Program-made: the position numbers and the translations under genes
Shown here: piece after piece, positions 33,000 to 42,114 of the stretch
Numbering within the stretch: position 1 is the stretch's first letter
Layout: each line of letters begins with the position of its first letter
Assembly: GCF_902141855.1 (NCBI RefSeq)
Contig: NZ_CABFVH010000002.1
Span: 210,679 to 274,678 of the forward strand
Origin: Methylobacterium dankookense
Lineage (GTDB): Bacteria; Pseudomonadota; Alphaproteobacteria; Rhizobiales; Beijerinckiaceae
Direction of reading: 5' to 3'
DNA length: 64,000 bases
Notes under the pieces: generated by a model
What the model was told of the DNA's origin: nothing
Seen by the model: the letters and a program-made list of their open reading frames with translations, nothing else
The model's database searches: none

Positions 33000-34859
33000 A
33001 TGTTCGATCGACGCGCCCGCCGCACAGTCTCGGTGATCGCCCTCGTGCTCGCGGCCGGCCTCAGTCCCGCCCTTGCCGCGCAGCCGCGGGAATCCGCCCC
33101 GATCACGGAGTACGAGCCGGCGGATTCGCTGGAGGGCAACTTCCTCGCCGCCTACATCGCCGGGGCCGCCCGCGACACCGCCGCCGCCGCCACCTTCTAT
33201 CGCGAGGCCGTGAAGGCCGACCCGCGCAACGCCGAGCTTCTGGAGCGCGCCTTCATCTCGCTGCTCGCCGACGGCGCGCTGCCGGACGCCTTCCGCTCGG
33301 CCGAGCGCCTCACCGCCCGCGACGGCGCCAACGGGCTCGCCAACCTCTCGCTCGGCGTGCGCCAGATCAAGGCCGGCCAATGGTCGGCCGCCCGCCAGAA
33401 CTTCACCAAGAGCGGGCGCGGCGCCGCCGCCGACCTCACCGCGACGCTGCTCACCGCCTGGGCCTATGCCGGCCAGGGCGACGGCAAGAAGGCGCTGGAG
33501 ACGGTCGGCCGCCTCAAGGGCGAGCGCTACTACAACACCTTCCGCGACTACCATGCCGGCCTGATCGCCTCGGTGGTCGGCGATCAGGCGGAGGCCGAGC
33601 GCCGCCTCAAGGGTGCCTACGAGGCCGACCGCAACACCCTGCGCGTGGTCGATGCCTATGCCCGCCAGCAGGCGGCGGCCGGCCGCACCGACGTGGCGAT
33701 CCAGGTCTACACGGACTTCGACAACCTGATGCCGCGCCACCCGATCGTGCGCGACGCCCTCGACAAGCTGAAGGCCGGCAAGCCGCTCGGCCGTCTGGTC
33801 GGCTCGGCGCAGGAGGGCGCGGCCGAGGTGCTCTACGGCCTCGGCTCGGCCGGCTCGACGCAGGGCGACGAGCTGCCGGCGGTGATCTACCTGCGCCTCG
33901 CCCTCTACCTCGCCCCCGAGCACGCGCTGGCCCGGCTCACCCTCGCCGACATCCTCGACCGGATGAAGCAGCCCGAGCGCGCCAACGAGGCCTACGCCCA
34001 GATCCCGGCCGCCTCCCCGCTCAAGCTCAACGCCGACATCCAGGTCGGCCTGAACCTCGAGCAGATGGGCAAGGGCGACGAGGCGCTGGCCCATCTCGAC
34101 GCCGCCATGAAGGCGCATCCCGACGACATCGACGTCATCACCGCGCTCGGCAACGTGCAGCGCTCGCGCAAGAAGTACGCCGAGGCCGCCGAGACCTACA
34201 CCAAGGCGATCGGTCTCATCGGCGACCGCCCGGTGCAGAACTACTGGACGACCTTCTACTTCCGCGGCACCGCCTACGAGCGCGCCAAGCAATGGCCGAA
34301 GGCCGAGGCCGACCTGAAGCGGGCCCTGGAGCTCGTGCCGGCGAGCCAGCCCGCGGCCCGCGCCCAGGTGCTGAACTATCTCGGCTATTCCTGGGTCGAC
34401 CAGAAGCTCAACATCGACGACGCGTTCAAGCTGCTGAAGCAGGCCGCGGATCTGAGCCCGCGCGACGGCATGATCATCGACAGCCTGGGCTGGGCCTATT
34501 ACCGCCTCGGCCGCTGGGACGATGCCGTGCGCGAACTGGAGAAGGCAGTCGAGCTGAAGCCGGGCGATCCGACCATCAACGACCATCTCGGCGACGCCTA
34601 CTGGCGCGCCGGCCGGCGCCTCGAAGGCAAGTTCCAGTGGCAGCATGCCAAGGACCTCAACCCCGAGCCGGATGACCTCGAGCAGATCAACGAGAAGCTG
34701 AAGAACGGCCTGCCCGAGATCGAGAAGCCGACCGCCACCGCGGAGAACCCGCCGGCGCCGGTGGCCGCGCCGCACAACCCGCAGAACCCGGAACTGCCGA
34801 AGGGCGCGCCGCAGCCGAACGAGCCGCCCGGCGCCGCCGACAAGAAGACCGGGGGCTGA
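33000..34859 (+). CDS. Exported tetratricopeptide-repeat protein
   Basis: The 619-residue protein has a signal peptide (basic MFDRRARR, hydrophobic core, LAAGLSPALAAQ cleavage region) and then many TPR units. Repeat-like segments include AAATFYREAVKADPRNAELLERA, ALAHLDAAMKAHPDDIDVITALGNV and RLGRWDDAVRELEKAVELKPGDP. A Pro/Asn-rich tail (about 580-619) may be disordered. TPR solenoids scaffold protein complexes, here probably in the periplasm or at the outer membrane; the partner is unknown. I chose ATG at 33000 because it gives the signal peptide at the exact N-terminus; an earlier in-frame GTG near 32862 would bury it. Confidence 0.85.
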   Translation: MFDRRARRTVSVIALVLAAGLSPALAAQPRESAPITEYEPADSLEGNFLAAYIAGAARDTAAAATFYREAVKADPRNAELLERAFISLLADGALPDAFRSAERLTARDGANGLANLSLGVRQIKAGQWSAARQNFTKSGRGAAADLTATLLTAWAYAGQGDGKKALETVGRLKGERYYNTFRDYHAGLIASVVGDQAEAERRLKGAYEADRNTLRVVDAYARQQAAAGRTDVAIQVYTDFDNLMPRHPIVRDALDKLKAGKPLGRLVGSAQEGAAEVLYGLGSAGSTQGDELPAVIYLRLALYLAPEHALARLTLADILDRMKQPERANEAYAQIPAASPLKLNADIQVGLNLEQMGKGDEALAHLDAAMKAHPDDIDVITALGNVQRSRKKYAEAAETYTKAIGLIGDRPVQNYWTTFYFRGTAYERAKQWPKAEADLKRALELVPASQPAARAQVLNYLGYSWVDQKLNIDDAFKLLKQAADLSPRDGMIIDSLGWAYYRLGRWDDAVRELEKAVELKPGDPTINDHLGDAYWRAGRRLEGKFQWQHAKDLNPEPDDLEQINEKLKNGLPEIEKPTATAENPPAPVAAPHNPQNPELPKGAPQPNEPPGAADKKTGG

Positions 34860-34896
34860 GGGCAGTCTTCGTTCGAACGATCTGGTGCCTGAGGAT

Positions 34897-35090
34897 CCCC
34901 TCTTCCCGCTTGCGGGGAGAGGGCTCAGCCGACCCTGTCGTCGGCTGAGCGAGGCGGTAGCCGGGGATGAGGGGGCGGCTCCGTGGAGACCCTTCCTGAG
35001 CTGCCCCCTCACCGCCGCTCCGGCCTGCGCCTCCACTTCCTGCCGGCACGACAAGGTGCAGGCAGGCCTCTCCCCGCAAGCGGGGAGAGG
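34897..35090. repeat. Compound inverted-repeat element between TPR and ispE genes
   Basis: The 356-base gap 34860-35215 holds three nested structures: a CCTCTTCCCGC-TT-GCGGGGAGAGG-type palindrome (about 34898-34922), CTCAGCCGAC...GTCGGCTGAG (34924-34949), and a perfect CCTCTCCCCGC-AA-GCGGGGAGAGG (35067-35090). The outer two are near copies in inverted orientation, so the whole can fold into one long structure. I recognise CTCTCCCCGC(N)GCGGGGAGAG as a frequent intergenic repeat in Rhizobiales. No gene is apparent in this gap, and the ispE promoter probably lies at its right end. Confidence 0.75.
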
Positions 35091-35215
35091 GGGGCGAGCC
35101 GGGAGACGGGGCGAGAAATCGTCGCCCGCCCTCCGAAACGCGCTCTGCCTTGCCCCTCCGGCGGCGGCCCCGTATGGCCTGCCTCTGTCCCGAGGTTCCT
35201 GACGCCGGAGCGCCC

Positions 35216-36091
35216 GTGTCCTCCCTCACAACCCGCGCGCCCGCGAAGATCAACCTGACCCTGCACGTCCTCGGCCGTCGGCCCGAGGACGGCTATCACG
35301 TGCTGGAGAGCCTCGTCGCCTTCGCGAGCACCTCCGACGTGCTGACCCTGGAGCCCGGCGCCGATCTCGGCCTCGCCGTGAGCGGGCCGACCGCTGGGCC
35401 TGCCGGCCCGACCGAGGACAACCTCGTGCTGCGCGCCGCCCGCCACCTTGCAGCCCGGCTGCCCGGCCTGCGCCACGGCGCCTTCCGCCTGCACAAGCGC
35501 CTGCCCGTGGCGGCGGGGATCGGCGGCGGCTCGTCGGACGCGGCCGGGGCGCTGCGCCTGCTCGCGCGGCTGAACGGCGTGGCCATCGACGATCCGGCCG
35601 TGGTCGACGCCGCGCGCGCGACGGGGGCCGACGTGCCGGTCTGCCTGGAGCCGCGGGCTCGGATGATGCGCGGCGCGGGCGAGGAGGTCGGCGGCCCGCT
35701 CGGGCTCGCCAGCCTGCCGGCGGTGCTGATCAATCCCGGCGTGCCGGTGCCGACCGCGCCGGTGTTCAAGGCGCTCGGCCTCAAGGTCGGCGACCGGCTC
35801 GACGGGGCCGAGCATCCCGCCATCGCGGGCGGGCTCGATGCGGACGCGCTGCTCGGCCTGATCGCCCCGGCGCGCAATGATCTGGAGGCCCCTGCCCTCA
35901 CCGTCGCCCCGGTGATCGGCGACGCGCTCGCGGCGCTCCGCGCTCAGGCCGGCTGCCGCCTCGCCCGGATGTCGGGCTCGGGCGCGACGGTCTTCGCCCT
36001 CTTCGCCGACCGGCACGCCGCCATGCGCGCCGCCCGCACCCTGCGCGCGGCCAATCCGGGCTGGTGGGTCGCCGCCACGCTGCTGCGGTAG
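35216..36091 (+). CDS. ispE: 4-diphosphocytidyl-2-C-methyl-D-erythritol kinase
   Basis: The 291-residue GHMP-family kinase phosphorylates CDP-ME in the non-mevalonate (MEP) isoprenoid pathway. Motif 1 is [26 protein letters not shown] (residues 5-26), motif 2 is [16 protein letters not shown] (ATP-binding), and motif 3 is [14 protein letters not shown] near the C-terminus. The GTG start at 35216 is supported by GGAG 6 bases upstream and by placing APAKINL at the family's normal distance from the N-terminus; an ATG upstream (35174) would add 14 untypical residues. It lies 1.3 kb from a polyprenyl diphosphate synthase gene, which uses the same pathway's products. Confidence 0.95.
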   Translation: MSSLTTRAPAKINLTLHVLGRRPEDGYHVLESLVAFASTSDVLTLEPGADLGLAVSGPTAGPAGPTEDNLVLRAARHLAARLPGLRHGAFRLHKRLPVAAGIGGGSSDAAGALRLLARLNGVAIDDPAVVDAARATGADVPVCLEPRARMMRGAGEEVGGPLGLASLPAVLINPGVPVPTAPVFKALGLKVGDRLDGAEHPAIAGGLDADALLGLIAPARNDLEAPALTVAPVIGDALAALRAQAGCRLARMSGSGATVFALFADRHAAMRAARTLRAANPGWWVAATLLR

Positions 36092-36102
36092 GTCCGGGCT
36101 TC

Positions 36103-36144
36103 GAAAGGGGTCACCCCTTTCGCGGGTCCAGGGCGGCGCCCTGG
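36103..36144. repeat. Paired-hairpin dispersed element (copy 1), overlapping the acyltransferase stop
   Basis: Two hairpins lie in a row: GAAAGGGG-TCA-CCCCTTTC (36103-36121) and CCAGGGC-GGC-GCCCTGG (36128-36144). On the minus strand the order is CCAGGGC hairpin, ACCCGC, AAAGGGG hairpin, the same as the elements at 52256-52299 and 63738-63784. Here the element supplies the last codons and the TGA of the acyltransferase gene and separates two convergent genes, so it may serve as a bidirectional terminator. Confidence 0.75.
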
Positions 36145-37259
36145 TAGTCCCCGCCGAAGGCCCCCGATGTGGAAGCCCCGATCTCGGGGTTCCGCCCGCG
36201 CACCGCGTCCCGGATCCGGTCGACGCTCGGGTCGATGAGCGCCTGGAGCAGGCAGGAGACGGCGACGCTGAGCGCGATGCCGATCACGAAAGCCCAGTAG
36301 GAATAGCCCGGCACCAGGGCGAGGATGAACACCTCGACCACCGGATGGAACACGTAGAGCGGATAGGTGATCCGCCCGAGCGCCTCGTCCATGGAGCGGA
36401 GGCGGGTGAGCCGGCTCTCGGCGAGCCAGATGATCGTCCCGACGAGCCCGACGAGGAGCGCGAACTCCGCCCAGGCGCCGCTCTCGGTGCCGGGCTCCCG
36501 CCCGTGGACGGAGTAGACCATGAACTGCGCCGTACACCCCGCGAAGGCGAGAAAGGCCATCAGGATGCTCTCGCGGCTGCGCGAGCGCAGCAGGAAGTAC
36601 AAGGCCGAGCCGAAGATGAAGTAGGGCGCGAGCGAGATCATCGCGGGCAGCCGCCCGGCCATGGACAGGAACCAGAGCGGGCACAGCACGAGCACGATGG
36701 CGACGAGGATGCCGGTAAGCAGGCGCCGGTCGAACAGGCGCCCCGCCACGCCTTCCAGCCAGAGGGCGGCCGCGAAGAAGAGATAGAACATCATCTCCAC
36801 GCGGATCGCCCAGGCGATGCCGATGAAGTCGAAATCCATCATCTGGTTCGACAGCGGCACGAAGCCGAACAGGTTCGCCAGCAGGTTCTTGGCGTCGAAG
36901 GCCGCGCCGGCCGGGAGCATCTCCGTGCGCGACACGCGCAGCGTGCCGGCATCGGAGAAGGCGAGGCAGACCACGATCATCGCTGCGAGCGCCAGGAAGT
37001 AGTGCGGCACGATGCGCAGCAGGCGGTTCTCGATGAAGCCGACCGGCCGGTGGCGGTAGAAATGGTAGATGGCCTCGGTGATGACGAAGCCCGACAGGAT
37101 GAAGAAAGCCAGGACCGCGACGTAGCCGAAGGCGTAGGGGCGCGTGGCCTCCGCCAGCCAGTCCGGCGCCACGTCGGCGCAGAAATGCTTCACCAGCACC
37201 AGGAAGGCGAGCAGGAAGCGGAAGGCTCCGAAGGGCCGGTAGGCGAGAGAACCCGGCAT
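36111..37259 (-). CDS. OafA/YrhL-type membrane acyltransferase (acyltransferase 3 family)
   Basis: The 382-residue protein has about ten predicted membrane helices in the acyltransferase-3 pattern: RPFGAFRFLLAFLVLVKHFCAD at the N-terminus (the R-x10-H active region), FFILSGFVITEAIY, and FIENRLLRIVPHYF. Members O-acetylate or O-acylate surface sugars or lipids using acyl-CoA, with the active site in the inner membrane. There is no SGNH domain. The start is ATG at 37259, with a palindrome 30-56 bases upstream. The last ~10 residues (QGAALDPRKG) are encoded within a dispersed repeat, so the natural C-terminus may have been extended or replaced. Confidence 0.85.
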   Translation of the reverse strand: MPGSLAYRPFGAFRFLLAFLVLVKHFCADVAPDWLAEATRPYAFGYVAVLAFFILSGFVITEAIYHFYRHRPVGFIENRLLRIVPHYFLALAAMIVVCLAFSDAGTLRVSRTEMLPAGAAFDAKNLLANLFGFVPLSNQMMDFDFIGIAWAIRVEMMFYLFFAAALWLEGVAGRLFDRRLLTGILVAIVLVLCPLWFLSMAGRLPAMISLAPYFIFGSALYFLLRSRSRESILMAFLAFAGCTAQFMVYSVHGREPGTESGAWAEFALLVGLVGTIIWLAESRLTRLRSMDEALGRITYPLYVFHPVVEVFILALVPGYSYWAFVIGIALSVAVSCLLQALIDPSVDRIRDAVRGRNPEIGASTSGAFGGDYQGAALDPRKG

Positions 37260-37288
37260 TCTCAACCCCGTGCGCGGAAGCGGGCGGC

Positions 37289-37315
37289 CCGTTCGCAATC
37301 TCAGATTGCGAACGG
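37289..37315. promoter_or_regulatory. 27-base perfect palindrome upstream of the acyltransferase gene
   Basis: CCGTTCGCAATCT-C-AGATTGCGAACGG is a 13+13 inverted repeat around one base, 30 bases upstream of the acyltransferase ATG and 111 bases beyond the polyprenyl synthase stop. It is AT-richer than its surroundings. It suits an operator for the acyltransferase gene; a terminator for the upstream gene is less likely because no T-run follows. Confidence 0.6.
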
Positions 37316-37425
37316 CGGCGTACTGCTCAGCTAGGGTGTGGGGTCAGGCCGGGTATGGCGGAAAACTACTGTGTGCCGCTTCGGGACAGCGGCACGTCCG
37401 GGATGGTCCGTCGCGCCGGGCGGCG

Positions 37426-38430
37426 TCAATGCGCCCGGGCGATGCAGAAATCGATGGCCTGGAGCAGCGCCGCCTTGGTCGGGCTCTGCGGGAACAGGGC
37501 CAGCGCGTCGCGGGCCATGGCGCCGTAGTGGCGGGCGCGCTCCACCGTGTCCTCGAGCGCGCGGTGACGGCGCAGGATGGCGCGGGCGGTCTCGAGGTCG
37601 CCCTCCTCGATCTTGCCCTCCTGCAGGGTGCGCCGCCAGAAGGCGCGCTCGTCCTCGCTGCCGCGGCGGAAGGCCAGCACGATGGGCAGGGTGATCTTGC
37701 CCTCGCGGAAATCGTCGCCGACATTCTTGCCGAGCTCGGCGCTGGAGCCGCCGTAATCGAGCGCGTCGTCGATGAGCTGGAAGGCGATGCCGAGATTCAT
37801 GCCGTAGGAGCGGCAGGCGGCCTGCTCGGGCCGTGGGCGCTCGGCGAGCACGGGCCCGACCTCGCAGGCGGCGGCGAACAGCTCGGCGGTCTTGGCGCGG
37901 ATGACGGCGAGGTACTCGTCCTCGGTGGTCTCGGTGTTCTTGGCGGCGGTGAGCTGCATCACCTCGCCCTCGGCGATCACGGTCGCGGCGGCCGAGAGGA
38001 TGTCGAGGGCGCGCAGGGAGCCCACCTCGACCATCATGCGGAAGGCCTGGCCGAGCAGGAAGTCGCCGACGAGCACGCTCGCCTCGTTGCCCCACTTGAT
38101 GCGCGCGGCGACCTGGCCGCGGCGCATGTCGCTCTCGTCGACCACGTCGTCGTGCAGCAGCGTCGCGGTGTGCATGAACTCGACGCTGGCCGCGAGCTTC
38201 ACCGCGCCTTCGCCGCCCTGGTAGCCGCACAGGTCCGCGCAGGCGAGGGTCAGGATCGGGCGCAGGCGCTTGCCGCCCGAGGCGATGAGGTGGCTCGCGA
38301 CCTCGGGGATCATCGTCACCTCCGATCCCGTCCGCGACAGGATCGTCGTGTTGACGCGCGCCATCCCGTCGGCGACGAGCGCCACGAGATCGTTCAGATC
38401 GGCCTCCGTTTGCGGACGACCTTTCTCCAT
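37426..38430 (-). CDS. ispB: Polyprenyl (octaprenyl/decaprenyl) diphosphate synthase
   Basis: The 334-residue trans-prenyltransferase elongates allylic diphosphates with IPP to make the ubiquinone side chain. The first Asp-rich motif is LLHDDVVDESDMRRG and the second is FQLIDDALDYGG. GGKRLRPILTLA binds IPP. Bulky residues just before the first motif are small (FMHTATLL), as in long-chain synthases, so octaprenyl or decaprenyl product length fits; the exact length is not readable. ATG at 38430 (MEKGRPQ) is used; in-frame GTG codons just upstream are alternatives. It is divergent from the TrmN6-like gene. Confidence 0.92.
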   Translation of the reverse strand: MEKGRPQTEADLNDLVALVADGMARVNTTILSRTGSEVTMIPEVASHLIASGGKRLRPILTLACADLCGYQGGEGAVKLAASVEFMHTATLLHDDVVDESDMRRGQVAARIKWGNEASVLVGDFLLGQAFRMMVEVGSLRALDILSAAATVIAEGEVMQLTAAKNTETTEDEYLAVIRAKTAELFAAACEVGPVLAERPRPEQAACRSYGMNLGIAFQLIDDALDYGGSSAELGKNVGDDFREGKITLPIVLAFRRGSEDERAFWRRTLQEGKIEEGDLETARAILRRHRALEDTVERARHYGAMARDALALFPQSPTKAALLQAIDFCIARAH

Positions 38431-38618
38431 GGGAACCACGACACCCAAGGTCCGATGCCTCCAGACCGTTCGACCGCGACAGGCGGGACCGTTCCCCTTC
38501 GCACGGGGCCCGCGGCGCCGCAACACGCGAGGCCGTCGATGACCCGTCCCCCCATATGGTGTGCGGCTGCGGGCGCGGCCCCGCGACCAATGCGCCGTGC
38601 GATCCGCGGGAGGTGCCG
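38431..38618. promoter_or_regulatory. Divergent promoter region, polyprenyl synthase and methyltransferase genes
   Basis: This 188-base gap contains both promoters. A GGGAGG lies 5 bases before the GTG at 38619, which decides that start. No clear operator is seen. Confidence 0.35.
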
Positions 38619-39362
38619 GTGACGGGCGCGGACGAGCCCGACAGCCTGTTCGGCGGGCGCCTGCGCCTGTTCCAGCCGGCCCGCGGCGCGCACCGGGCAG
38701 GCACGGATGCGGTGCTGCTCGCCCACCTGTTCGAGCCGCCGGCCGGCGCGACGCTCTGCGATGTCGGCGCGGGGACCGGCGTCGTCGGCCTCGCCTATGC
38801 CCGGCGCGTGGGCGCCCGCGTCACCCTCGTCGAGCGCGAGCCGGGTCTCGCCGGGCTCGCTCGCTGCAACGTCGCGCTGAACGCGCTGCCCGCGGCTGCC
38901 GTGGTCGAGGCCGACGTGCTGGCGCCGGCCGCCGCGCGGCTCGCGGCCGGGCTCGTGCCGGAGGCGGCCGATTTCGTGGTGACGAACCCGCCCTTCCTCG
39001 GCGCGGACCACCGGCCCTCGCCGAACGCGCTCCGCGCCGCCGCGCACAGCCTGCCCGAGGGCGGCCTCGCCGCCTGGATCCGCACCTGCACCTGGCTGCT
39101 GCGCCCTGGCGGCCATTTCGGCCTGATCCACCGCGCCGACGCCCTGCCCGATTGCCTCGCCGTGCTCGCCGGGCGCTTCGGCGACGTGGCGGTGCGGCCG
39201 GTCCATGCGCGGCCCGGGCGCCCGGCGATCCGCATCCTGATCCGGGCGGTGAAGGGCAGCCGGGCCGGGACGAGCCTGCTGCCGCCGCTGATCCTCCAGA
39301 ACGACGATGCCAGCCCGACCCCCGAATCGGCGTCGATGCATTGCGGATCGAGCTGGGATTAA
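38619..39362 (+). CDS. TrmN6-like tRNA1(Val) (adenine37-N6)-methyltransferase
   Basis: The 247-residue protein has a class I methyltransferase core: LCDVGAGTGVVGLAYARR (SAM motif I), LVEREPGLAGLARCN (motif II), and the amino-methyltransferase motif NPPFLG (about residues 124-129). The N-terminal LFGGRLRLFQPARGAHRAGTDAVLLAHL matches YfiC/TrmN6, which methylate N6 of adenine 37 in tRNA1(Val). The start was set at GTG 38619 from the Shine-Dalgarno. The tail (about residues 215-247) is Leu/Pro/Ser-rich and variable. Confidence 0.82.
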   Translation: MTGADEPDSLFGGRLRLFQPARGAHRAGTDAVLLAHLFEPPAGATLCDVGAGTGVVGLAYARRVGARVTLVEREPGLAGLARCNVALNALPAAAVVEADVLAPAAARLAAGLVPEAADFVVTNPPFLGADHRPSPNALRAAAHSLPEGGLAAWIRTCTWLLRPGGHFGLIHRADALPDCLAVLAGRFGDVAVRPVHARPGRPAIRILIRAVKGSRAGTSLLPPLILQNDDASPTPESASMHCGSSWD

Positions 39363-39479
39363 CAGGTATACCGCATTCCAAAAGGGTCGAAAATTGCTTG
39401 TCGGGTGAAGGAACTTTGAGGTACTGAACTTATTCCTTCCGCAGCCCGGGCGGTTCAGCGTCGGCATCATGGGAATACG

Positions 39480-39716
39480 ATGATGACCCAGCGCTATTTC
39501 TTCGATACGTTCAATGGGACCATCGTGCACGACGATGTCGGCCGCGTGCTGCCCGATGTCCTGAGCGCCCGCCTGGAGGCGCGCCGCCTCCTGCAGGAGC
39601 TGATCGCGGGTTCCGGGCCGGATCGGGACACCTGCGCCTACCGGGCCGACGTGCGCGACGAGAGGGGGCGCCGCGTGTTCAGCGCGACGATGGCCCTGAT
39701 GTTCGAGGCCGGCTGA
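39480..39716 (+). CDS. DUF6894 small protein
   Basis: The protein has 78 residues, starting MMTQRYFFDTFNGTIVHDDVGRVLPD. The YFFD...DDxGxxLPD opening, followed by an AR-rich helix and a V-x-DE-x-GR strand, matches the small DUF6894 proteins that are abundant in Methylobacterium and other Rhizobiales. The function is unknown. It stands alone between the TrmN6-like and S49 peptidase genes. Either of two adjacent ATGs could start it. Confidence 0.75.
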   Translation: MMTQRYFFDTFNGTIVHDDVGRVLPDVLSARLEARRLLQELIAGSGPDRDTCAYRADVRDERGRRVFSATMALMFEAG

Positions 39717-39813
39717 GCCGTTCGCGAGTGCCGAGCCTTGCCGCTGAGCCTTGCCATTGGCGCGGCCGTGCCCACCTGCTCCCGGATCCCCCCGTTCCCG
39801 ACCCGGCCCCACC

Positions 39814-40668
39814 ATGCCCGCGCTTCCGGCCTTTCTCCGCGACCTCCTGCCCCGCCGCTTCCGCGAGAAGCGCCCGCTCGTCGCGGTGGTGCGCCTCAAC
39901 GGCGTGATCGGCGCGGTCTCGCCGATCCGGCAAGGCCTCTCCATCGCCTCGGTCGCGGGGAGCCTGGAGCGCGCCTTCGCCCTCAAGGACCTCGCCGCGG
40001 TGGCGATCGTGGTGAACTCGCCGGGCGGCTCGCCCGCGCAATCCCACCTTATCCACCGCAGGATCCGCGCCCTCGCCGAGGAGAAGGCGATCCCGGTCCT
40101 CGCCTTCGTGGAGGATGCGGCGGCCTCGGGCGGCTACATGATCGCCTGCGCGGCCGACGAGATCGTGGCCGACCCGACCTCGGTGGTCGGCTCGATCGGC
40201 GTGGTCTCGGCGGGGTTCGGCTTCGACAAGCTGATCGCCCGCATCGGCGTCGAGCGGCGCGTGCACACGCAGGGCGAGGCGAAGGCGATGCTCGATCCCT
40301 TCCGCCCCGAGGATCCGGCCGACGTGGAGCGTCTGAAGGCGATCCAGGCGGATGTGCAGGCGCTCTTCACGGAGCTCGTGACGCAGCGCCGCCCGAAGCT
40401 CCCCGCCGGCGAGAACCTGTTCACCGGCGCGGTCTGGACCGGCCGTCAGGCGGCGGCGCTCGGCTTGGTGGATGCCCTCGGTGACATCCGCTCGACCCTG
40501 CGAGCCCGCTTCGGCGAGAAGGTGGAGATGCGGCTGATCGCCGATGCGCGGGGCTCGTTCCTGGCCCGGCTTCTGCGCCGGGCTGCGCCCGGCGGGGTGG
40601 GCACGCTCGCCGGCGACGGCCTCGCGGCCCTGGAGGAGCGCGCCGCCTGGGCGCGCCTCGGGCTCTGA
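39814..40668 (+). CDS. S49-family serine peptidase (SppA/SohB-like)
   Basis: The 284-residue protein matches short SppA-type signal peptide peptidases: VVRLNGVIG, VVNSPGGSPAQSHLIHRRI (oxyanion and substrate region), and the nucleophile Ser in AAASGGYMIACAADEI, then GSIGVVSAGFGFDKLIARIGVER, where the catalytic Lys is expected. It has no clear N-terminal membrane helix, so it may be cytosolic or peripheral. It would degrade cleaved signal peptides or membrane peptides. The start is ATG at 39814; the frame opens 21 codons earlier with atypical sequence. Confidence 0.9.
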   Translation: MPALPAFLRDLLPRRFREKRPLVAVVRLNGVIGAVSPIRQGLSIASVAGSLERAFALKDLAAVAIVVNSPGGSPAQSHLIHRRIRALAEEKAIPVLAFVEDAAASGGYMIACAADEIVADPTSVVGSIGVVSAGFGFDKLIARIGVERRVHTQGEAKAMLDPFRPEDPADVERLKAIQADVQALFTELVTQRRPKLPAGENLFTGAVWTGRQAAALGLVDALGDIRSTLRARFGEKVEMRLIADARGSFLARLLRRAAPGGVGTLAGDGLAALEERAAWARLGL

Positions 40669-40684
40669 TCGAGCCGGCTCTGCG

Positions 40685-40939
40685 TTACCGCGCCTGGCAG
40701 CCCGCGTTCGGCGTGCCGTAGCCGCTATAGACCACGCGAACCTTACGGACCTGGCATGGCTCGGCCTGCGGCGCCGGGGCGGCCACCGCCGTGACCTCGA
40801 CCGGCGTCACGGCGGCCGGAAGGGTGATCGTGGCCGTGTCCTCGGCGGTGGCGAGGGCCTTCGTGCCCGACATCACCAGCGGCGTTGCCACGAGCGAGCC
40901 GGCGAACAGGGCGGCGACGATGGTGAGATTCTTGCGCAT
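40685..40939 (-). CDS. Small exported Cys-containing protein, unknown function
   Basis: The 84-residue protein has a signal peptide (MRKNLTIVAALFAGSLVATPLV) and a short mature part rich in Ala, Val, Thr and Pro, with two cysteines, one in AEPCQVRKV and one four residues from the end (NAGCQAR). The pair could form a disulfide in the periplasm. I do not recognise the family. The start ATG is clear; longer in-frame starts to 41266 would cross the divergent region with glyQ. It is convergent with the S49 peptidase gene (16 bases between stops). Confidence 0.65.
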   Translation of the reverse strand: MRKNLTIVAALFAGSLVATPLVMSGTKALATAEDTATITLPAAVTPVEVTAVAAPAPQAEPCQVRKVRVVYSGYGTPNAGCQAR

Positions 40940-41174
40940 GACTGGTCTTCCGAAAGCTTCGGCCGGTTCGCCGGCCCGCTCTTCCCTGGCTGGACAATAA
41001 ACGTGGCCGTGGGCTCGGCCGTTCCCTCTTCTCGCCGCATTTCCGCCACGCTGCGGTGTGCTGCAACACGCGGGCAATACCGACCGGGCCGTCGCCCACG
41101 GCGCAGGCCGGTCGCTTGACACCCCGTCATCCCCATCTAAACGCTGCCGGCCCTTGCTCCCGCCGCGATGCAGC
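40940..41174. promoter_or_regulatory. Divergent region upstream of glyQ and the small exported protein gene
   Basis: These 235 bases must include the glyQ promoter. I see no T-box-like or other strong structure, which fits an alphaproteobacterium. Confidence 0.35.
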
Positions 41175-42110
41175 ATGATGTCCGACGCCGATCTCGCGCC
41201 CACCCGATCGTTCCAGGGCCTGATCCTGACGCTCCAGCGCTTCTGGGCGGCCAAGGGCTGCGTCATCCTGCAGCCCTACGACATGGAGGTCGGCGCCGGC
41301 ACGTTCCACCCGGCCACCACGCTCCGCGCGCTCGGGCCGAAGCCCTGGAAGGCGGCCTATGTGCAGCCCTCGCGCCGCCCGAAGGACGGGCGCTACGGCG
41401 AGAATCCGAACCGGCTGCAGCACTATTACCAGTTCCAGGTCATCCTGAAGCCGAACCCGCCGAACCTTCAGGAACTCTACCTCGAATCGCTCGCCGCCAT
41501 CGGCGTCGACCTCAAGCTTCACGACATCCGCTTCGTCGAGGACGATTGGGAGAGCCCGACGCTCGGCGCCTGGGGCCTCGGCTGGGAATGCTGGTGCGAC
41601 GGGATGGAGGTGAGCCAGTTCACCTACTTCCAGCAGGTGGCGGGCTTCGAATGCGCGCCGGTGGCGGGCGAGCTGACCTACGGCCTCGAGCGCCTGGCCA
41701 TGTATGTCCAGGGTGTCGAGAACGTCTACGACCTGAACGTCAACGGCGGCGAAGGCGACGACAAGGTCACCTACGGCGACGTCTTCCTCCAGGCCGAGCA
41801 GGAATATTCGCGCCACAATTTCGAGGCCGCCGACACCGAGATGCTGTTCCGGCACTTCGCGGATGCCGAGCGGGCCTGCCGCGCCTATCTCGAGGCCGGC
41901 GCGCCCGAGAGCGAGGGTGCCCGCCACCGCATGGCGCAGCCGGCCTACGACCAGTGCATCAAGGCGAGCCACGTCTTCAATTTGCTCGACGCCCGCGGCG
42001 TGATCTCGGTGACCGAGCGGCAGAGCTACATCCTGCGCGTGCGTGAGCTCGCCAAGGCCTGCGGCGCCGCCTGGCTCAGGACGGAGGGCGGCGGGCTCGC
42101 CGCGGCCTGA
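41175..42110 (+). CDS. glyQ: Glycyl-tRNA synthetase alpha subunit
   Basis: The protein of about 311 residues is the class II catalytic subunit of the alpha2beta2 bacterial glycyl-tRNA synthetase. Visible blocks are [43 protein letters not shown] (split here: motif-like [18 protein letters not shown]), [20 protein letters not shown] (motif 2) and [16 protein letters not shown] (motif 3, with the ER pair). Two adjacent ATGs (41175 and 41178) can serve as start. It is followed, 4 bases after its stop, by a DUF3828 gene and then by glyS. Confidence 0.97.
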   Translation: MMSDADLAPTRSFQGLILTLQRFWAAKGCVILQPYDMEVGAGTFHPATTLRALGPKPWKAAYVQPSRRPKDGRYGENPNRLQHYYQFQVILKPNPPNLQELYLESLAAIGVDLKLHDIRFVEDDWESPTLGAWGLGWECWCDGMEVSQFTYFQQVAGFECAPVAGELTYGLERLAMYVQGVENVYDLNVNGGEGDDKVTYGDVFLQAEQEYSRHNFEAADTEMLFRHFADAERACRAYLEAGAPESEGARHRMAQPAYDQCIKASHVFNLLDARGVISVTERQSYILRVRELAKACGAAWLRTEGGGLAAA

Positions 42111-42114
42111 GCCC

